A DNA stretch of 64,000 bases from a virus: positions 1 through 64,000 of the IMG/VR virus record IMGVR_UViG_3300042362_000298, one strand, 5' to 3'. A program made the position numbers and the translations under genes. Of the stretch, positions 1-6,157 are shown piece by piece. The stretch's first letter is position 1. The number at the start of each line of letters is the position of its first letter. The notes beneath the pieces were generated by a model that ran no database searches, had not been told where the DNA came from, and was given only the letters and a program-made list of their open reading frames with translations.

Positions 1-72
1 CGGTGGTCGCCGTATCATAGCATAATCTTCGTAGCCATCTTCAGAAGCAAAATAAAACACTGAACGAATCAT
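1..72 (-). CDS. Partial small protein running off the left edge
   Basis: The reading frame starts at ATG (72-70), overlaps the TGA of the next gene upstream by ATGA, and stays open to the window edge. The visible part begins MIRSVFYFASEDGYEDYAM. I do not recognise it. The overlap suggests translational coupling with the 63-aa gene at 69-260. Confidence 0.5.
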   Translation of the reverse strand, partial: MIRSVFYFASEDGYEDYAMIRRPP

Positions 73-260
73 TGGTCTTCTCCGATAATGCGAAAATCAG
101 GATCATTTTCCTTTTTAATCCATCGACACTGATTGGTGCCAGGGATGACAACGAAAAGCTTGTCGTGGTGGTTTTGCTCAACAATGGCCATGGTGAGGCG
201 GGTGCCGATGCGGCTACGGCCTCTGTTGCTGATGGCCAGTATGTTGATTGCGTCTTGCAT
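69..260 (-). CDS. Small hypothetical protein (63 aa)
   Basis: The frame starts at ATG 260 and is coupled by ATGA to the partial gene at the edge. The N-terminus is basic and serine-rich; the C-terminal half (LFVVIPGTNQCRWIKKEND) looks like beta strands. No Shine-Dalgarno sequence is visible. The leader (261-361) holds a nested hairpin. Function unknown. Confidence 0.55.
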   Translation of the reverse strand: MQDAINILAISNRGRSRIGTRLTMAIVEQNHHDKLFVVIPGTNQCRWIKKENDPDFRIIGEDQ

Positions 261-297
261 GGTGAAGCTGCTTCAGAAGGGCTTGTCTGCGGGCTCT

Positions 298-348
298 AGC
301 GGCCCTGAGGGCTTGCGGCTTAAGCCTCCGCTTGGGAGGCTTGCCGCT
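298..348 (-). terminator. Nested hairpin in leader/intergenic gap
   Basis: On the minus strand an outer stem AGCGGC/GCCGCT (343-348 with 298-303) encloses a perfect 8-bp hairpin, AAGCCTCC/GGAGGCTT (322-329 with 335-342). It follows the stop of the gene at 362-538. There is no T tract, so it may be a processing or leader structure rather than a classical terminator. Confidence 0.4.
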
Positions 349-361
349 GTTGTGCTGGTGA

Positions 362-538
362 TTAGGCACCTGCATGATTGAACACTGGTCGTATCCAGTG
401 GCGATTGGCCGGGAAACACTGCTGCATTTCCTTTTGCCAGAGCAGGGCTTCTTCATGATCTGGGCCAGTGAAGCCACACTGGCGAATGGCCCCATCGGGG
501 GTTTGTTCAAAGAGCCGGAAGAGAGCGACGGTTGGCAT
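362..538 (-). CDS. Small hypothetical protein (58 aa)
   Basis: The longer in-frame ORF reaches 688, but I take ATG 538 (MPTVALFRLFEQTPDGAIRQ), because the upstream part overlaps an intergenic hairpin and the neighbouring gene. It has a likely beta-rich N-terminus and a WQKEMQQCFP helix. Its leader carries a GCGA-tetraloop hairpin (559-572) and a preceding GC hairpin (597-616). Function unknown. Confidence 0.55.
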   Translation of the reverse strand: MPTVALFRLFEQTPDGAIRQCGFTGPDHEEALLWQKEMQQCFPANRHWIRPVFNHAGA

Positions 539-558
539 GATCTTGAGAACGGGGTGGT

Positions 559-572
559 GAGCCTCGCGGCTC
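559..572 (-). promoter_or_regulatory. GCGA-tetraloop leader hairpin, copy 1
   Basis: Reading the minus strand, GAGCC-GCGA-GGCTC forms a perfect 5-bp stem with a GNRA-type loop, 20 bases before the start codon at 538. The sequence CTCTATTGTTCTTTCAACG lies just upstream and resembles the other left-end leaders; TATTGT may be a -10 element. Confidence 0.55.
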
Positions 573-596
573 GTTGAAAGAACAATAGAGCAGGAG

Positions 597-616
597 AGGC
601 CCCTGGGAAGGGGCCT
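597..616 (-). terminator. GC-rich hairpin after gene 627-1007
   Basis: AGGCCCC-TTCCCA-GGGGCCT on the minus strand is a perfect 7-bp stem just downstream of the TAA at 627. It lacks a clean U tract (CTCCTGCTC follows), so termination would be weak or the hairpin may protect a 3' end. Confidence 0.5.
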
Positions 617-626
617 GTAACAATGC

Positions 627-1007
627 TTAACAAAAGCCCGTGCGGCCGCTGGCGTAGAACCACCACTCTTGCTTGCCAGGGTCGGCATCCCGCCTTAGGG
701 CTTTCCATTGCTCAGGCAGATCCTGTGTCTCAATGCGAGTGCCAGCAGGCACCTGCACAGGGCCGCTGAGAGTGGAGACAGTCCATTGATCCATCACCGG
801 ACCATTGATGTACCAAGTGCGGCTCACGTGGAGCAGGCCGACCATTTTCAGCGAGCGGGGGTTGGCAGCACCGATGCGCTCTTGAGAAGGGAAGGGCTGG
901 TGCCAATCGGGCAGGATGACGGTTAGGTCAATGGTTTCAAGGCCCTCGAAAGCGGTGTAAGCGTCAGCGGTAGTAAGTTGCTCGACGGTGTGATTGATGC
1001 AGGTCAT
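627..1007 (-). CDS. Hypothetical protein (126 aa)
   Basis: Start taken at ATG 1007 (MTCINHTVEQLTTADAYTAF), because the region above it holds a leader hairpin and a terminator. The protein looks like a beta-rich cytoplasmic domain with a tryptophan-rich C-terminus (GKQEWWFYASGRTGFC). It belongs to the run of individually led small minus genes at the left end. I do not recognise the family. Confidence 0.6.
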   Translation of the reverse strand: MTCINHTVEQLTTADAYTAFEGLETIDLTVILPDWHQPFPSQERIGAANPRSLKMVGLLHVSRTWYINGPVMDQWTVSTLSGPVQVPAGTRIETQDLPEQWKALRRDADPGKQEWWFYASGRTGFC

Positions 1008-1022
1008 GGTCTGGAGAGTGGT

Positions 1023-1038
1023 GGAAGCTCGCGCCTCC
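1023..1038 (-). promoter_or_regulatory. GCGA-tetraloop leader hairpin, copy 2
   Basis: GGAGGC-GCGA-GCTTCC on the minus strand gives a 6-bp stem with one G-U pair. It is preceded by GCTCTATTGTTCCTTTG and followed by a pyrimidine-rich stretch to ATG 1007. The stem sequence differs from copy 1 while the loop is identical. Confidence 0.55.
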
Positions 1039-1056
1039 GAACAAAGGAACAATAGA

Positions 1057-1081
1057 GCAAAAGGGGGCTGTGGCCAGCCCC
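1057..1081 (-). terminator. Rho-independent terminator after gene 1111-1371
   Basis: GGGGCTG-GCCA-CAGCCCC on the minus strand is a perfect 7-bp stem followed by CTTTTGCTC, about 30 bases after the stop codon at 1111. Confidence 0.65.
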
Positions 1082-1110
1082 TGAATGATCACTGTCGCTT
1101 ATGGAAACAA

Positions 1111-1371
1111 TCAGCGCCGCTGATCACAAATGCCGGCCAGCATTTCGCCCACGTAGGCATGAGCAGCACGAAGCTGGTCAAAGGCGTCGTCACGCTCGGC
1201 ACGAGCTTGGTAGTAAGCGCCAGGGGCCTGCGGATAAAAATCCCGACCATTCAACTCGGCATTTGCCAGAGCATCAATGGCCTTGTCAATGGCGTCGTAA
1301 GCAGCAGCGTAACCATCGCGCAGGTCGGTAAAGCCAGTGCCGTTGAGATGGATGGTGGGGATGGTTGCCAT
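1111..1371 (-). CDS. Conserved phage hypothetical protein (86 aa)
   Basis: Start at ATG 1371 (MATIPTIHLNGTGFTDLRDG). The pattern IHLNGT, a DGY..A...A..A... helix, then a DYYPQ-like motif and a second helix is one I recall from small proteins common in phages of many hosts. The likely fold is an alpha-helical hairpin. No Shine-Dalgarno is present; a pyrimidine tract (TTTCCTCCC) directly precedes the ATG. Its leader has GCGA hairpin copy 3. Confidence 0.65.
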   Translation of the reverse strand: MATIPTIHLNGTGFTDLRDGYAAAYDAIDKAIDALANAELNGRDFYPQAPGAYYQARAERDDAFDQLRAAHAYVGEMLAGICDQRR

Positions 1372-1386
1372 GGGAGGAAAGGAAAG

Positions 1387-1398
1387 GGCGTCGCCGCC
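1387..1398 (-). promoter_or_regulatory. GCGA-tetraloop leader hairpin, copy 3
   Basis: GGCG-GCGA-CGCC on the minus strand is a 4-bp stem. The upstream sequence CCTGTATTGTTCCTTTG parallels copy 2, and TGTATTGT would be an extended -10. Confidence 0.5.
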
Positions 1399-1444
1399 GG
1401 ACAAAGGAACAATACAGGCAAGAGGGGCCGAGGCCTCCTGCTTG

Positions 1445-1702
1445 TCACAAAGCTTCACAAACGGCGTCGATCAGTTTCTTCTGCGCCACTCGCTTACCAT
1501 TGACTTTCCAGAGCGTGGTGCTGCTCCAGCGACCACGGCCCATGCACCGAGGCACAATCCAGCAGCTTATTTCCTTCCCATTGAACTCTCCAGAGGCAAA
1601 GCCTCCGCCGCTACTTCCATTTTTGCAGCTTTGAGAGAATGCTTGGTCGTAAAGCTTGCCGGTGAAAACAGTGGCGTCAGAAACAAGAAATAGAGCGTCC
1701 AT
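1445..1702 (-). CDS. Hypothetical protein (85 aa)
   Basis: ATG 1702 lies six bases below the TGA of the gene at 1708-1929; a TTG at 1711 is also in frame. The protein starts MDALFLVSDATVFTGKLYD and has a glycine/serine turn, then a FNGKEISCW strand and a KVNGKRVAQKKLIDAV helix. The phrase FNGKEI arises from a DNA word that recurs elsewhere in the window. Function unknown. Confidence 0.55.
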   Translation of the reverse strand: MDALFLVSDATVFTGKLYDQAFSQSCKNGSSGGGFASGEFNGKEISCWIVPRCMGRGRWSSTTLWKVNGKRVAQKKLIDAVCEAL

Positions 1703-1707
1703 GATGA

Positions 1708-1929
1708 TCAACCGTTGATGATGTTGTTGAAATACTGTTCAGCTTCCCACTTGTTGTTAAAAATGGCATAGCTGGTATAGTGGAGCTGAAGGTCAGTAAT
1801 GCGCTCCCATCCATAAGCTTCCCATTTGCAGCAGCCATTGGCGAGCATGATGCTTCTGACGCCATAGCCAGAGTTCTGGGCTTGGCGGTCGGCTTCTAAG
1901 CGAGCCTCGTAAGAGGGATAATGCTTCAT
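1708..1929 (-). CDS. Hypothetical protein (73 aa)
   Basis: ATG 1929 (MKHYPSYEARLEADRQAQNS). It has mixed alpha/beta character, several aromatic residues and two adjacent cysteines (NGCCKWEAYGW). It is led by GCGA hairpin copy 4 and probably cotranscribed with the gene at 1445-1702, six bases downstream. Function unknown. Confidence 0.55.
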   Translation of the reverse strand: MKHYPSYEARLEADRQAQNSGYGVRSIMLANGCCKWEAYGWERITDLQLHYTSYAIFNNKWEAEQYFNNIING

Positions 1930-1945
1930 GATTCTGAGGAATGGC

Positions 1946-1959
1946 GGACCTCGCGGCCC
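1946..1959 (-). promoter_or_regulatory. GCGA-tetraloop leader hairpin, copy 4
   Basis: GGGCC-GCGA-GGTCC on the minus strand is a 5-bp stem with one G-U pair, preceded by CTTGCAACG. The upstream CCTGTACATTAC matches the position of the TATTGT word in copies 1-3. Confidence 0.5.
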
Positions 1960-1980
1960 GTTGCAAGTAATGTACAGGCA

Positions 1981-2003
1981 GGAGGGGTCTGGTCAGCCCC
2001 TCC
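1981..2003 (-). terminator. Strong hairpin after gene 2015-2197
   Basis: GGAGGGG and CCCCTCC form a perfect 7-bp stem around a 9-base loop, directly after the stop codon at 2015. There is no U tract. Confidence 0.5.
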
Positions 2004-2014
2004 GTAACAATTGT

Positions 2015-2197
2015 TTACAAGCGGCCTGGGCTCTGCGTGCCCTGCACCACCATGAACGTTTTGGTGATGAACACGGCCCTGAGGCTTCTGGCTTGTCGTT
2101 CTAGGGCTTGCCTATCAGGGCTGGAATCGAGCATGGCCCATGCCGTGCCCGACAGCGCCCAAAGGCTCCAAACGTTGTCGCGATCAAGAACTGCCAT
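2015..2197 (-). CDS. Small hypothetical protein (60 aa)
   Basis: ATG 2197 (MAVLDRDNVWSLWALSGTAW) follows the TGA of the upstream SH3-like gene by two bases, so the two are one unit. The N-terminal strand-turn-strand is followed by a basic helix (RQALERQARSLRAVF). Not recognised. Confidence 0.5.
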   Translation of the reverse strand: MAVLDRDNVWSLWALSGTAWAMLDSSPDRQALERQARSLRAVFITKTFMVVQGTQSPGRL

Positions 2198-2199
2198 GG

Positions 2200-2478
2200 T
2201 CAGAACACCAGCTCCTTTCCATTGCTTTTGATGCTCACCACACGCTCGCAATCAAACGAGCGCCAAGCGCCTTGGCCTTCGTTGCGGGCAATGGTAAAGT
2301 CGCGGCAGCGAACGATGCCGGGCTTCTTCAGAGCATGGCCAGTGCCTTTGATCTCACAAGAGTCGAGGGGGTTGAACTGCAGTTTGCGCAGGGTGCCATC
2401 AGCCTTGATGAACTGCACGGAGACGATTGCTGCGCCTGCGTCGCGAATGAAAGCTTTGATGGAAGCGGTTTTGTCCAT
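2200..2478 (-). CDS. SH3-like beta-barrel protein (92 aa)
   Basis: Start at ATG 2478 (MDKTASIKAFIRDAGAAIVS). After an N-terminal helix the protein reads as antiparallel strands with IVRCRDFTIARNEGQGAWRS and FDCERVVSIKSNG, the pattern of phage proteins annotated as SH3 beta-barrel or WYL-like folds. Such proteins are often nucleic-acid binding, but that is inference. A pyrimidine tract (CTTCCCTCCC) abuts the ATG, and GCGA hairpin copy 5 lies upstream. Confidence 0.6.
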   Translation of the reverse strand: MDKTASIKAFIRDAGAAIVSVQFIKADGTLRKLQFNPLDSCEIKGTGHALKKPGIVRCRDFTIARNEGQGAWRSFDCERVVSIKSNGKELVF

Positions 2479-2497
2479 GGGAGGGAAGATGAATGGT

Positions 2498-2511
2498 GAG
2501 GCTCGCGCCCC
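2498..2511 (-). promoter_or_regulatory. GCGA-tetraloop leader hairpin, copy 5
   Basis: GGGGC-GCGA-GCCTC on the minus strand is a 5-bp stem with one G-U pair, preceded by TTTCAACG exactly as in copy 1. It sits about 20 bases before ATG 2478. Confidence 0.55.
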
Positions 2512-2571
2512 GTTGAAACTATGATTGCCCATCGAGAGCCTTTTGGGAAGCCCTTTGCCTATTAGCGTTGC

Positions 2572-2736
2572 TTATGGTGTAACTGTACTAGGGGCATGCG
2601 TGAGCCTGCAGTAGCGTTCGGGGTGGAGTGCCATGCACTTGCGGAGGGCGGTGAGGTCGTCTTGCTGCTGCACGGGTAGCGTGGCCAAGGCCAGCAGGCT
2701 TGCGAGCGTGAGCAGCGGCAGCATGATGCTTTGCAT
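2572..2736 (-). CDS. Small exported or membrane protein (54 aa)
   Basis: Start at ATG 2736 (MQSIMLPLLTLASLLALATL); an in-frame GTG at 2760 is possible. Residues 3-19 form a hydrophobic signal or anchor. The mature part is short and polar, with two cysteines (LRKCMALHPERYCRLTH). It might be a lysis or envelope-acting peptide, given the exported RlpA-like neighbour, but nothing proves this. Confidence 0.45.
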   Translation of the reverse strand: MQSIMLPLLTLASLLALATLPVQQQDDLTALRKCMALHPERYCRLTHAPSTVTP

Positions 2737-2824
2737 GGTTAAGAGGCGATGCTTGCGCACGATAACGAGCGAGCCGGATCTCGCAAGAGCTCAGTTGCTT
2801 TTCGTTACGAAGCTGGCTAGGCCC

Positions 2825-2853
2825 AAAGAAAAAGGCGCTCCATGCGAAGCGCC
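2825..2853 (-). terminator. Rho-independent terminator after RlpA-like gene
   Basis: On the minus strand GGCGCT-TCGCATGG-AGCGCC is followed by TTTTTCTTT. It lies 38 bases below the stop codon of the RlpA-like gene. Confidence 0.8.
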
Positions 2854-2891
2854 CTTGGTTTCCTCCATTGTCCCTTAGGCCACCTTGGTGC

Positions 2892-3248
2892 CTACACCAC
2901 CTGGTAACAGACCGTTGCCAGGCCGCTACCAGGGTGAGCGATGCGAGCAAAAGCGCCATAGCTCAGGTCGAGAATCCTACCACCGTACCAAGGGCCTCTA
3001 TCAGTCACCTTGACGATTACGCTCCGACCATTGCGCACCACTCTCAAGCGGGTGCCAAGCGGAAGCGATGGGTGGGCAGTGATCATGGCTCGCGGGTTCA
3101 TTGGCTGACCATTGGCCATTGTCTGGCCTGCAAAGCCATCGCCGTGACCGTAGAAGCTGGCTTCGCCGCAGCGAGACTTAGCCTCCGCAGCAGCAGGCAC
3201 CAGAGCGCCCAAGACAACGGAAGCTGAAAGAAGAAAACGAAAAAGCAT
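2892..3248 (-). CDS. RlpA-like double-psi beta-barrel protein, exported
   Basis: Start at ATG 3248 (MLFRFLLSASVVLGALVPAA): a signal peptide with likely cleavage after AEA. The mature domain matches the RlpA/DPBB pattern: GEASFYGHGDGFAGQTMANG, then NPRAMITAHPSLPLGTRLRV, then VTDRGPWYGGRILDLSYGAF. The DRGP and LDLS motifs are intact. Bacterial RlpA proteins act on peptidoglycan, some as lytic transglycosylases. Here it could weaken or remodel the host wall. It has its own leader hairpin (copy 6) and terminator. Confidence 0.75.
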   Translation of the reverse strand: MLFRFLLSASVVLGALVPAAAEAKSRCGEASFYGHGDGFAGQTMANGQPMNPRAMITAHPSLPLGTRLRVVRNGRSVIVKVTDRGPWYGGRILDLSYGAFARIAHPGSGLATVCYQVV

Positions 3249-3279
3249 CAGGAAAGAAAAAGAAGAAGTGAGACTACGG

Positions 3280-3291
3280 AGGGTCGCCCCT
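3280..3291 (-). promoter_or_regulatory. GCGA-tetraloop leader hairpin, copy 6
   Basis: AGGG-GCGA-CCCT on the minus strand, 32 bases before the RlpA-like start codon, followed by a long pyrimidine tract (CTTCTTCTTTTTCTTTCC). Confidence 0.5.
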
Positions 3292-3322
3292 GCCAAGGTT
3301 TACCGTATCACAATTGCGGGGC

Positions 3323-3353
3323 TTGCTGCCGTGGCTGGTAGTGGTGCTATGAT
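3323..3353 (+). promoter_or_regulatory. Extended -10 promoter for the RNA gene
   Basis: TGC-TATGAT (TATGAT at 3348-3353) is an extended -10. TTGCTG at 3323-3328 is a possible -35 with a long 19-base spacer. Transcription would start near 3360, exactly at the closing stem of the RNA. Confidence 0.5.
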
Positions 3354-3359
3354 TTGCAA

Positions 3360-3552
3360 GCTTGAGTTGGTCCTGGCCGAAAGGCCCGTCGCTGACGCCG
3401 CAAGGGTGGACGCTGCTGAGCACTCTGGACTTTTCGCGAGGACTGTCCCTAGCATTGCATGGGCTAGTGAGAGGAGTGCTCCCCTTTGGGAGGGAGGCTG
3501 TGGCATCGGAAGCTCAAGTAAAGGAAGAAGGGCCGCAAGGCCCTTCTTTTTT
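3360..3552 (+). ncRNA. Candidate structured small RNA (~193 nt)
   Basis: There is no convincing ORF here. A closing stem of about 9 bp pairs 3360-3368 with 3511-3519 (core CTTGAG/CTCAAG). Inside are GGCC-GAAA-GGCC (3375-3386), CGTC/GACG (3387-3397) and a perfect 8-bp stem GAGCACTC/GAGTGCTC (3418-3425 with 3474-3481). That stem encloses GGAC/GTCC and CTAGC/GCTAG hairpins. The gene ends in a textbook terminator, AAGGGCC-GCAA-GGCCCTT plus CTTTTTT (3528-3552). The length is like 6S RNA, but the fold I see is branched; I cannot assign a known class. Confidence 0.65.
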
Positions 3553-3601
3553 GCTTATAGGAAGCCAGCTAGACTCGCAATAGAAAGCTGTCCAGTTTCT
3601 A

Positions 3602-3772
3602 ATGACTGAACAAGAACGCGAGCGTGAGCGTTTGGCACGATGGCTGAGGAATGATCCAGAATATGACGACTGGACCTATGCCACAGAGCCCATCCCTGGT
3701 GATCATTCATGGACAAAGAAAAAGGCTCCCGAAGGAGCCAGTGATCACGATGCGTCGTCCCAGTCGGGCTGA
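3602..3772 (+). CDS. Possible small protein (56 aa)
   Basis: ATG 3602 opens MTEQERERERLARWLRNDPE, a charged helix, then an acidic/aromatic stretch (EYDDWTYATEPIPGDHSW). The last third is antisense to a minus-strand terminator and the end of the gene at 3745-3921, so its reality is uncertain. It follows the RNA gene's terminator by 50 bases. Confidence 0.35.
   Translation: MTEQERERERLARWLRNDPEYDDWTYATEPIPGDHSWTKKKAPEGASDHDASSQSG
3715..3739 (-). terminator. Rho-independent terminator with UUCG loop
   Basis: On the minus strand GGCTCC-TTCG-GGAGCC is followed by TTTTTCTTT. It ends the unit of genes running from 5149 down to 3745. Confidence 0.8.
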
Positions 3773-3921
3773 AGCTGGATGTCGTAGTGACTATGAGGGT
3801 AAAGCTCTTCTGCAATGATGCGAGCTTTTTCCCTGGTGGGAGCGAGGATAGACAATATATTCACATTGCCATCGTTTTTGATCGTCACTTCCCAAGGCAT
3901 GCAAACAGGCAGGGAAATCAT
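3745..3921 (-). CDS. Small hypothetical protein (58 aa)
   Basis: ATG 3921 overlaps the upstream TGA (ATGA). The sequence MISLPVCMPWEVTIKNDGNV, then APTREKARIIAEELYP and a C-terminal acidic tail, suggests a beta-beta-alpha fold. The A..REKA..IA motif recalls DNA-binding helices, but I do not assign a family. It is the last gene before a strong terminator. Confidence 0.6.
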   Translation of the reverse strand: MISLPVCMPWEVTIKNDGNVNILSILAPTREKARIIAEELYPHSHYDIQLQPDWDDAS

Positions 3922-4259
3922 TTCCTCCCTTCCATTGCTTCCCAAGTCATTGCGGCAGCATAAGAAGTGAGATAGGCCATGAGGTCGTCAGAAGTAGGGG
4001 CTTCGCTGATCACTGCTTCATGCTCCTGCAGGTGGCGCTTGTGTGCTGCCTTGAGGGAAAAATAAAGCGTTTCAATGGAGCGACTATGGCAAGCAGGCAT
4101 CACTGACATGGCCTCTTCAAGCGTGATGAGCCATTCTTCAAGGCGCTTTACGGAGAATCCCCATGCAACGTGAGGGTTGCCAAAGTTCATGACGAGCTTG
4201 CCGTCAGTAGTGAAGGCAGTGGTTTCGCCAGACGATTCGGTTTTAATGCGGGAAGCCAT
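3918..4259 (-). CDS. Hypothetical protein (113 aa)
   Basis: Start at ATG 4259 (MASRIKTESSGETTAFTTDG), preceded by a pyrimidine tract (CTCATTCCCTCC) instead of a Shine-Dalgarno. It has a beta-rich N-terminal third and a mostly helical remainder (VKRLEEWLITLEEAMSVMPA). Coupled to the next gene by ATGA. Unknown function. Confidence 0.6.
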   Translation of the reverse strand: MASRIKTESSGETTAFTTDGKLVMNFGNPHVAWGFSVKRLEEWLITLEEAMSVMPACHSRSIETLYFSLKAAHKRHLQEHEAVISEAPTSDDLMAYLTSYAAAMTWEAMEGRK

Positions 4260-4310
4260 GGAGGGAATGAGAAGGAACTTGCCCATCATCAAGGGCAGAG
4301 TGGGGCAGAG

Positions 4311-4673
4311 TCAAGGGGCAGAGTTATTAGTCTTGCTTATGGTCTTTGGCGGCTTCCAGCCAGTTGCAAGGAAATGCCCTTTACCAATGGGCTTCAGAAA
4401 AACGTGACGGCCTGCTCTGGCGATGATGCTTTGAAAAGCTTGTCGCTTGGTCTTGTCCAAGGGCATGCCAGGCTCCATCAACCAGCTATAGGCCCAGTCG
4501 GCTAGTTCTTCGAGGTCTTCAATGGAGGATGTGCGAAGAGAATAATGACGGCCACGCTGCGCCACTTTCTGCCAGGCAGGATGCACGGGAGGGTTTTCGG
4601 CCACTAGATCTTCTGCTTCCTTCCGCAGCACTGGCGGAATGCAAATGGTGACCATGGGCGGGAGGGAGTCCAT
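4311..4673 (-). CDS. Hypothetical protein (120 aa)
   Basis: ATG 4673 is three bases below the TGA of the gene at 4676-5149. MDSLPPMVTICIPPVLRKEA is followed by a helical segment with IEDLEELADWAYSWL and a basic C-terminus. It is probably cytoplasmic. Not recognised. Confidence 0.6.
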   Translation of the reverse strand: MDSLPPMVTICIPPVLRKEAEDLVAENPPVHPAWQKVAQRGRHYSLRTSSIEDLEELADWAYSWLMEPGMPLDKTKRQAFQSIIARAGRHVFLKPIGKGHFLATGWKPPKTISKTNNSAP

Positions 4674-4675
4674 GA

Positions 4676-5149
4676 TCAAAGCAACGGGTCGGTGTAAGGG
4701 TCAAAGATGTCAGAAGGCTCTTCACCAGTTTCCTCGAGCCTTTCCAGCACGGCCTGATTGATTTGCTGACGCATGGCCGCCCTGTAGTCGTCGTCCCCTC
4801 CAAAGCTTCCCACGTCTTCCATGAGCCTGACGGCTTGCGTGAGTTTGTTCATGTCGCAGGCAGTCAACACGGCTTCTTGGATGGCGCCATTGAGCATGTG
4901 CTGCTCGAGCCAGGTGCCATGCAGCTCCACCCACTTGCCAAGGGCCACAATGGCCATTGCCTTGAGAGCTTCGTCCCCATAGCGCTCTAGGCTTTTCTCG
5001 AGCAGGTCAGCAGCGTCAGGAGCAATGGCGAAGGTGGAAGGGTCGGTGAGCAATGGAAAAAGCCCTTCATCAATTGCTGCTCGCTTGCTGGCTTTTGCTT
5101 CCCTTGTTTTACGAAGGAAGTTGCCCACAGAATCAAACGAAAAGTTCAT
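4676..5149 (-). CDS. Hypothetical alpha-helical protein (157 aa)
   Basis: ATG 5149 (MNFSFDSVGNFLRKTREAKA). It is predicted almost entirely helical and acidic toward the end (ETGEEPSDIFDPYTDPLL). The N-terminal FLRKTREAKASKRAAIDEG is basic. It heads the unit 5149 to 3745. No family recognised. Confidence 0.6.
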   Translation of the reverse strand: MNFSFDSVGNFLRKTREAKASKRAAIDEGLFPLLTDPSTFAIAPDAADLLEKSLERYGDEALKAMAIVALGKWVELHGTWLEQHMLNGAIQEAVLTACDMNKLTQAVRLMEDVGSFGGDDDYRAAMRQQINQAVLERLEETGEEPSDIFDPYTDPLL

Positions 5150-5212
5150 CAAGACAAAGCAGTCCCATCAAGCGTAGCGATGCACGGGAGGGCCTGTCAA
5201 GCTAAGAAATAA

Positions 5213-5962
5213 TTAACTTTCCTCTCCATCGTCCTGTTCGCTATTCGCGAATAGCAAAGGCTTGCTGGGACCAGTGGGCTCTCCTTGTTCGTCGAAATAA
5301 GCCTCAGCGTCAATGGCAGTGGCTCTAACTTCACTATTGCTTTCAGCTTCTTTTATTTTACGAACTTCCTTGCTTAAATTATCAAGGAATGCTTTGTAGC
5401 CGCTCTTTTCTTCCGTTTGTGGCTTCACATCGAACAGGCCAATCAGCTTTGCTTGCTGCTCCAGACAGCTACGGGCAATGCCAAGGAAGCCGCTTTCGCC
5501 AGCACTTTCTTCCATGCGCACAATGGTTTCGCCAGGGCCGTCAGGCCCTTCCTTGTAAGTGGTGACCTTCTTGCGCTTGCTGTGTTCAAAGCTTTCGAGG
5601 GCTTTGTCTTTAAGCTCGCCTTGTTCTTTGATTAGCCGTGCCCGCCAAGTGTCTTGGCTCTTAAGGATTTCAGCAGTCCATAAGTTGCGGTTGTGATGAC
5701 GATCGGCGCTAACAGTTTCTTTGCTTAGCTTCAAGATGTCGGCAATTTGCCTATTGCTTAAACTTGCCGCCAAAAGCTCCTGCACCATATACCGGCGCAA
5801 TCCAGTGAGTTCTTTGGTGTAGGGAATCTTGCCCGGACCTGCTCCCACTCTGTCACGAATGTGCTCAATTTGCTGAGGCGTCATTCCAGCTTCCAGAAGC
5901 ACCTTCACGCCATATTTCAATTGCTGCTCCTTGTCCGGGAAGTCAATTTCAGGAAGGGGCAT
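5213..5962 (-). CDS. Helix-turn-helix protein, possible small terminase subunit
   Basis: ATG 5962 (MPLPEIDFPDKEQQLKYGVK); TTG 5968 is also in frame. Residues ~55-95 hold a helix-turn-helix (LSNRQIADILKLSKETVSAD) like those of phage small terminases. A long helical middle and the segment GIARSCLEQQAKLIGLFDVK resemble the oligomerisation part of that family. In that role it would bind pac/cos DNA and load the large terminase. The large subunit lies 50 kb away in the window (about 12-13 kb if the genome is circular), so a transcriptional role is the alternative. Confidence 0.5.
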   Translation of the reverse strand: MPLPEIDFPDKEQQLKYGVKVLLEAGMTPQQIEHIRDRVGAGPGKIPYTKELTGLRRYMVQELLAASLSNRQIADILKLSKETVSADRHHNRNLWTAEILKSQDTWRARLIKEQGELKDKALESFEHSKRKKVTTYKEGPDGPGETIVRMEESAGESGFLGIARSCLEQQAKLIGLFDVKPQTEEKSGYKAFLDNLSKEVRKIKEAESNSEVRATAIDAEAYFDEQGEPTGPSKPLLFANSEQDDGEES

Positions 5963-5980
5963 GGTCAATGGGCAGTAAAA

Positions 5981-6157
5981 TCATTTTAAGGGCTTGTCGC
6001 CTTTACCAAGCAAGCTTCTAGCGAACAATGCAGCAAAACGCTCTTGCTGCTCTGGCACCACTGCTGAAGGACTGTCGCTAATGGCTTTGCGCAACACATT
6101 TAGCTCTTTCCACTCCCTATCAGAGAGCAATGGTAAAGGAATAAATGGGGCGCTCAT
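5981..6157 (-). CDS. Small hypothetical protein (58 aa)
   Basis: A 58-codon frame from ATG 6157 (MSAPFIPLPLLSDREWKELN) to TGA 5981. Its start overlaps the stop of the membrane-protein gene upstream (ATGA). Mostly helical (QQERFAALFARSLLG), compatible with a small DNA-metabolism or virion protein. Function unknown. Confidence 0.6.
   Translation of the reverse strand: MSAPFIPLPLLSDREWKELNVLRKAISDSPSAVVPEQQERFAALFARSLLGKGDKPLK

Noticed and set aside
3300-3506. A 68-codon minus-strand frame over the RNA gene
   Set aside because: The product is Ala/Ser-rich without motifs, and the stretch shows paired helices, promoter and terminator on the other strand.
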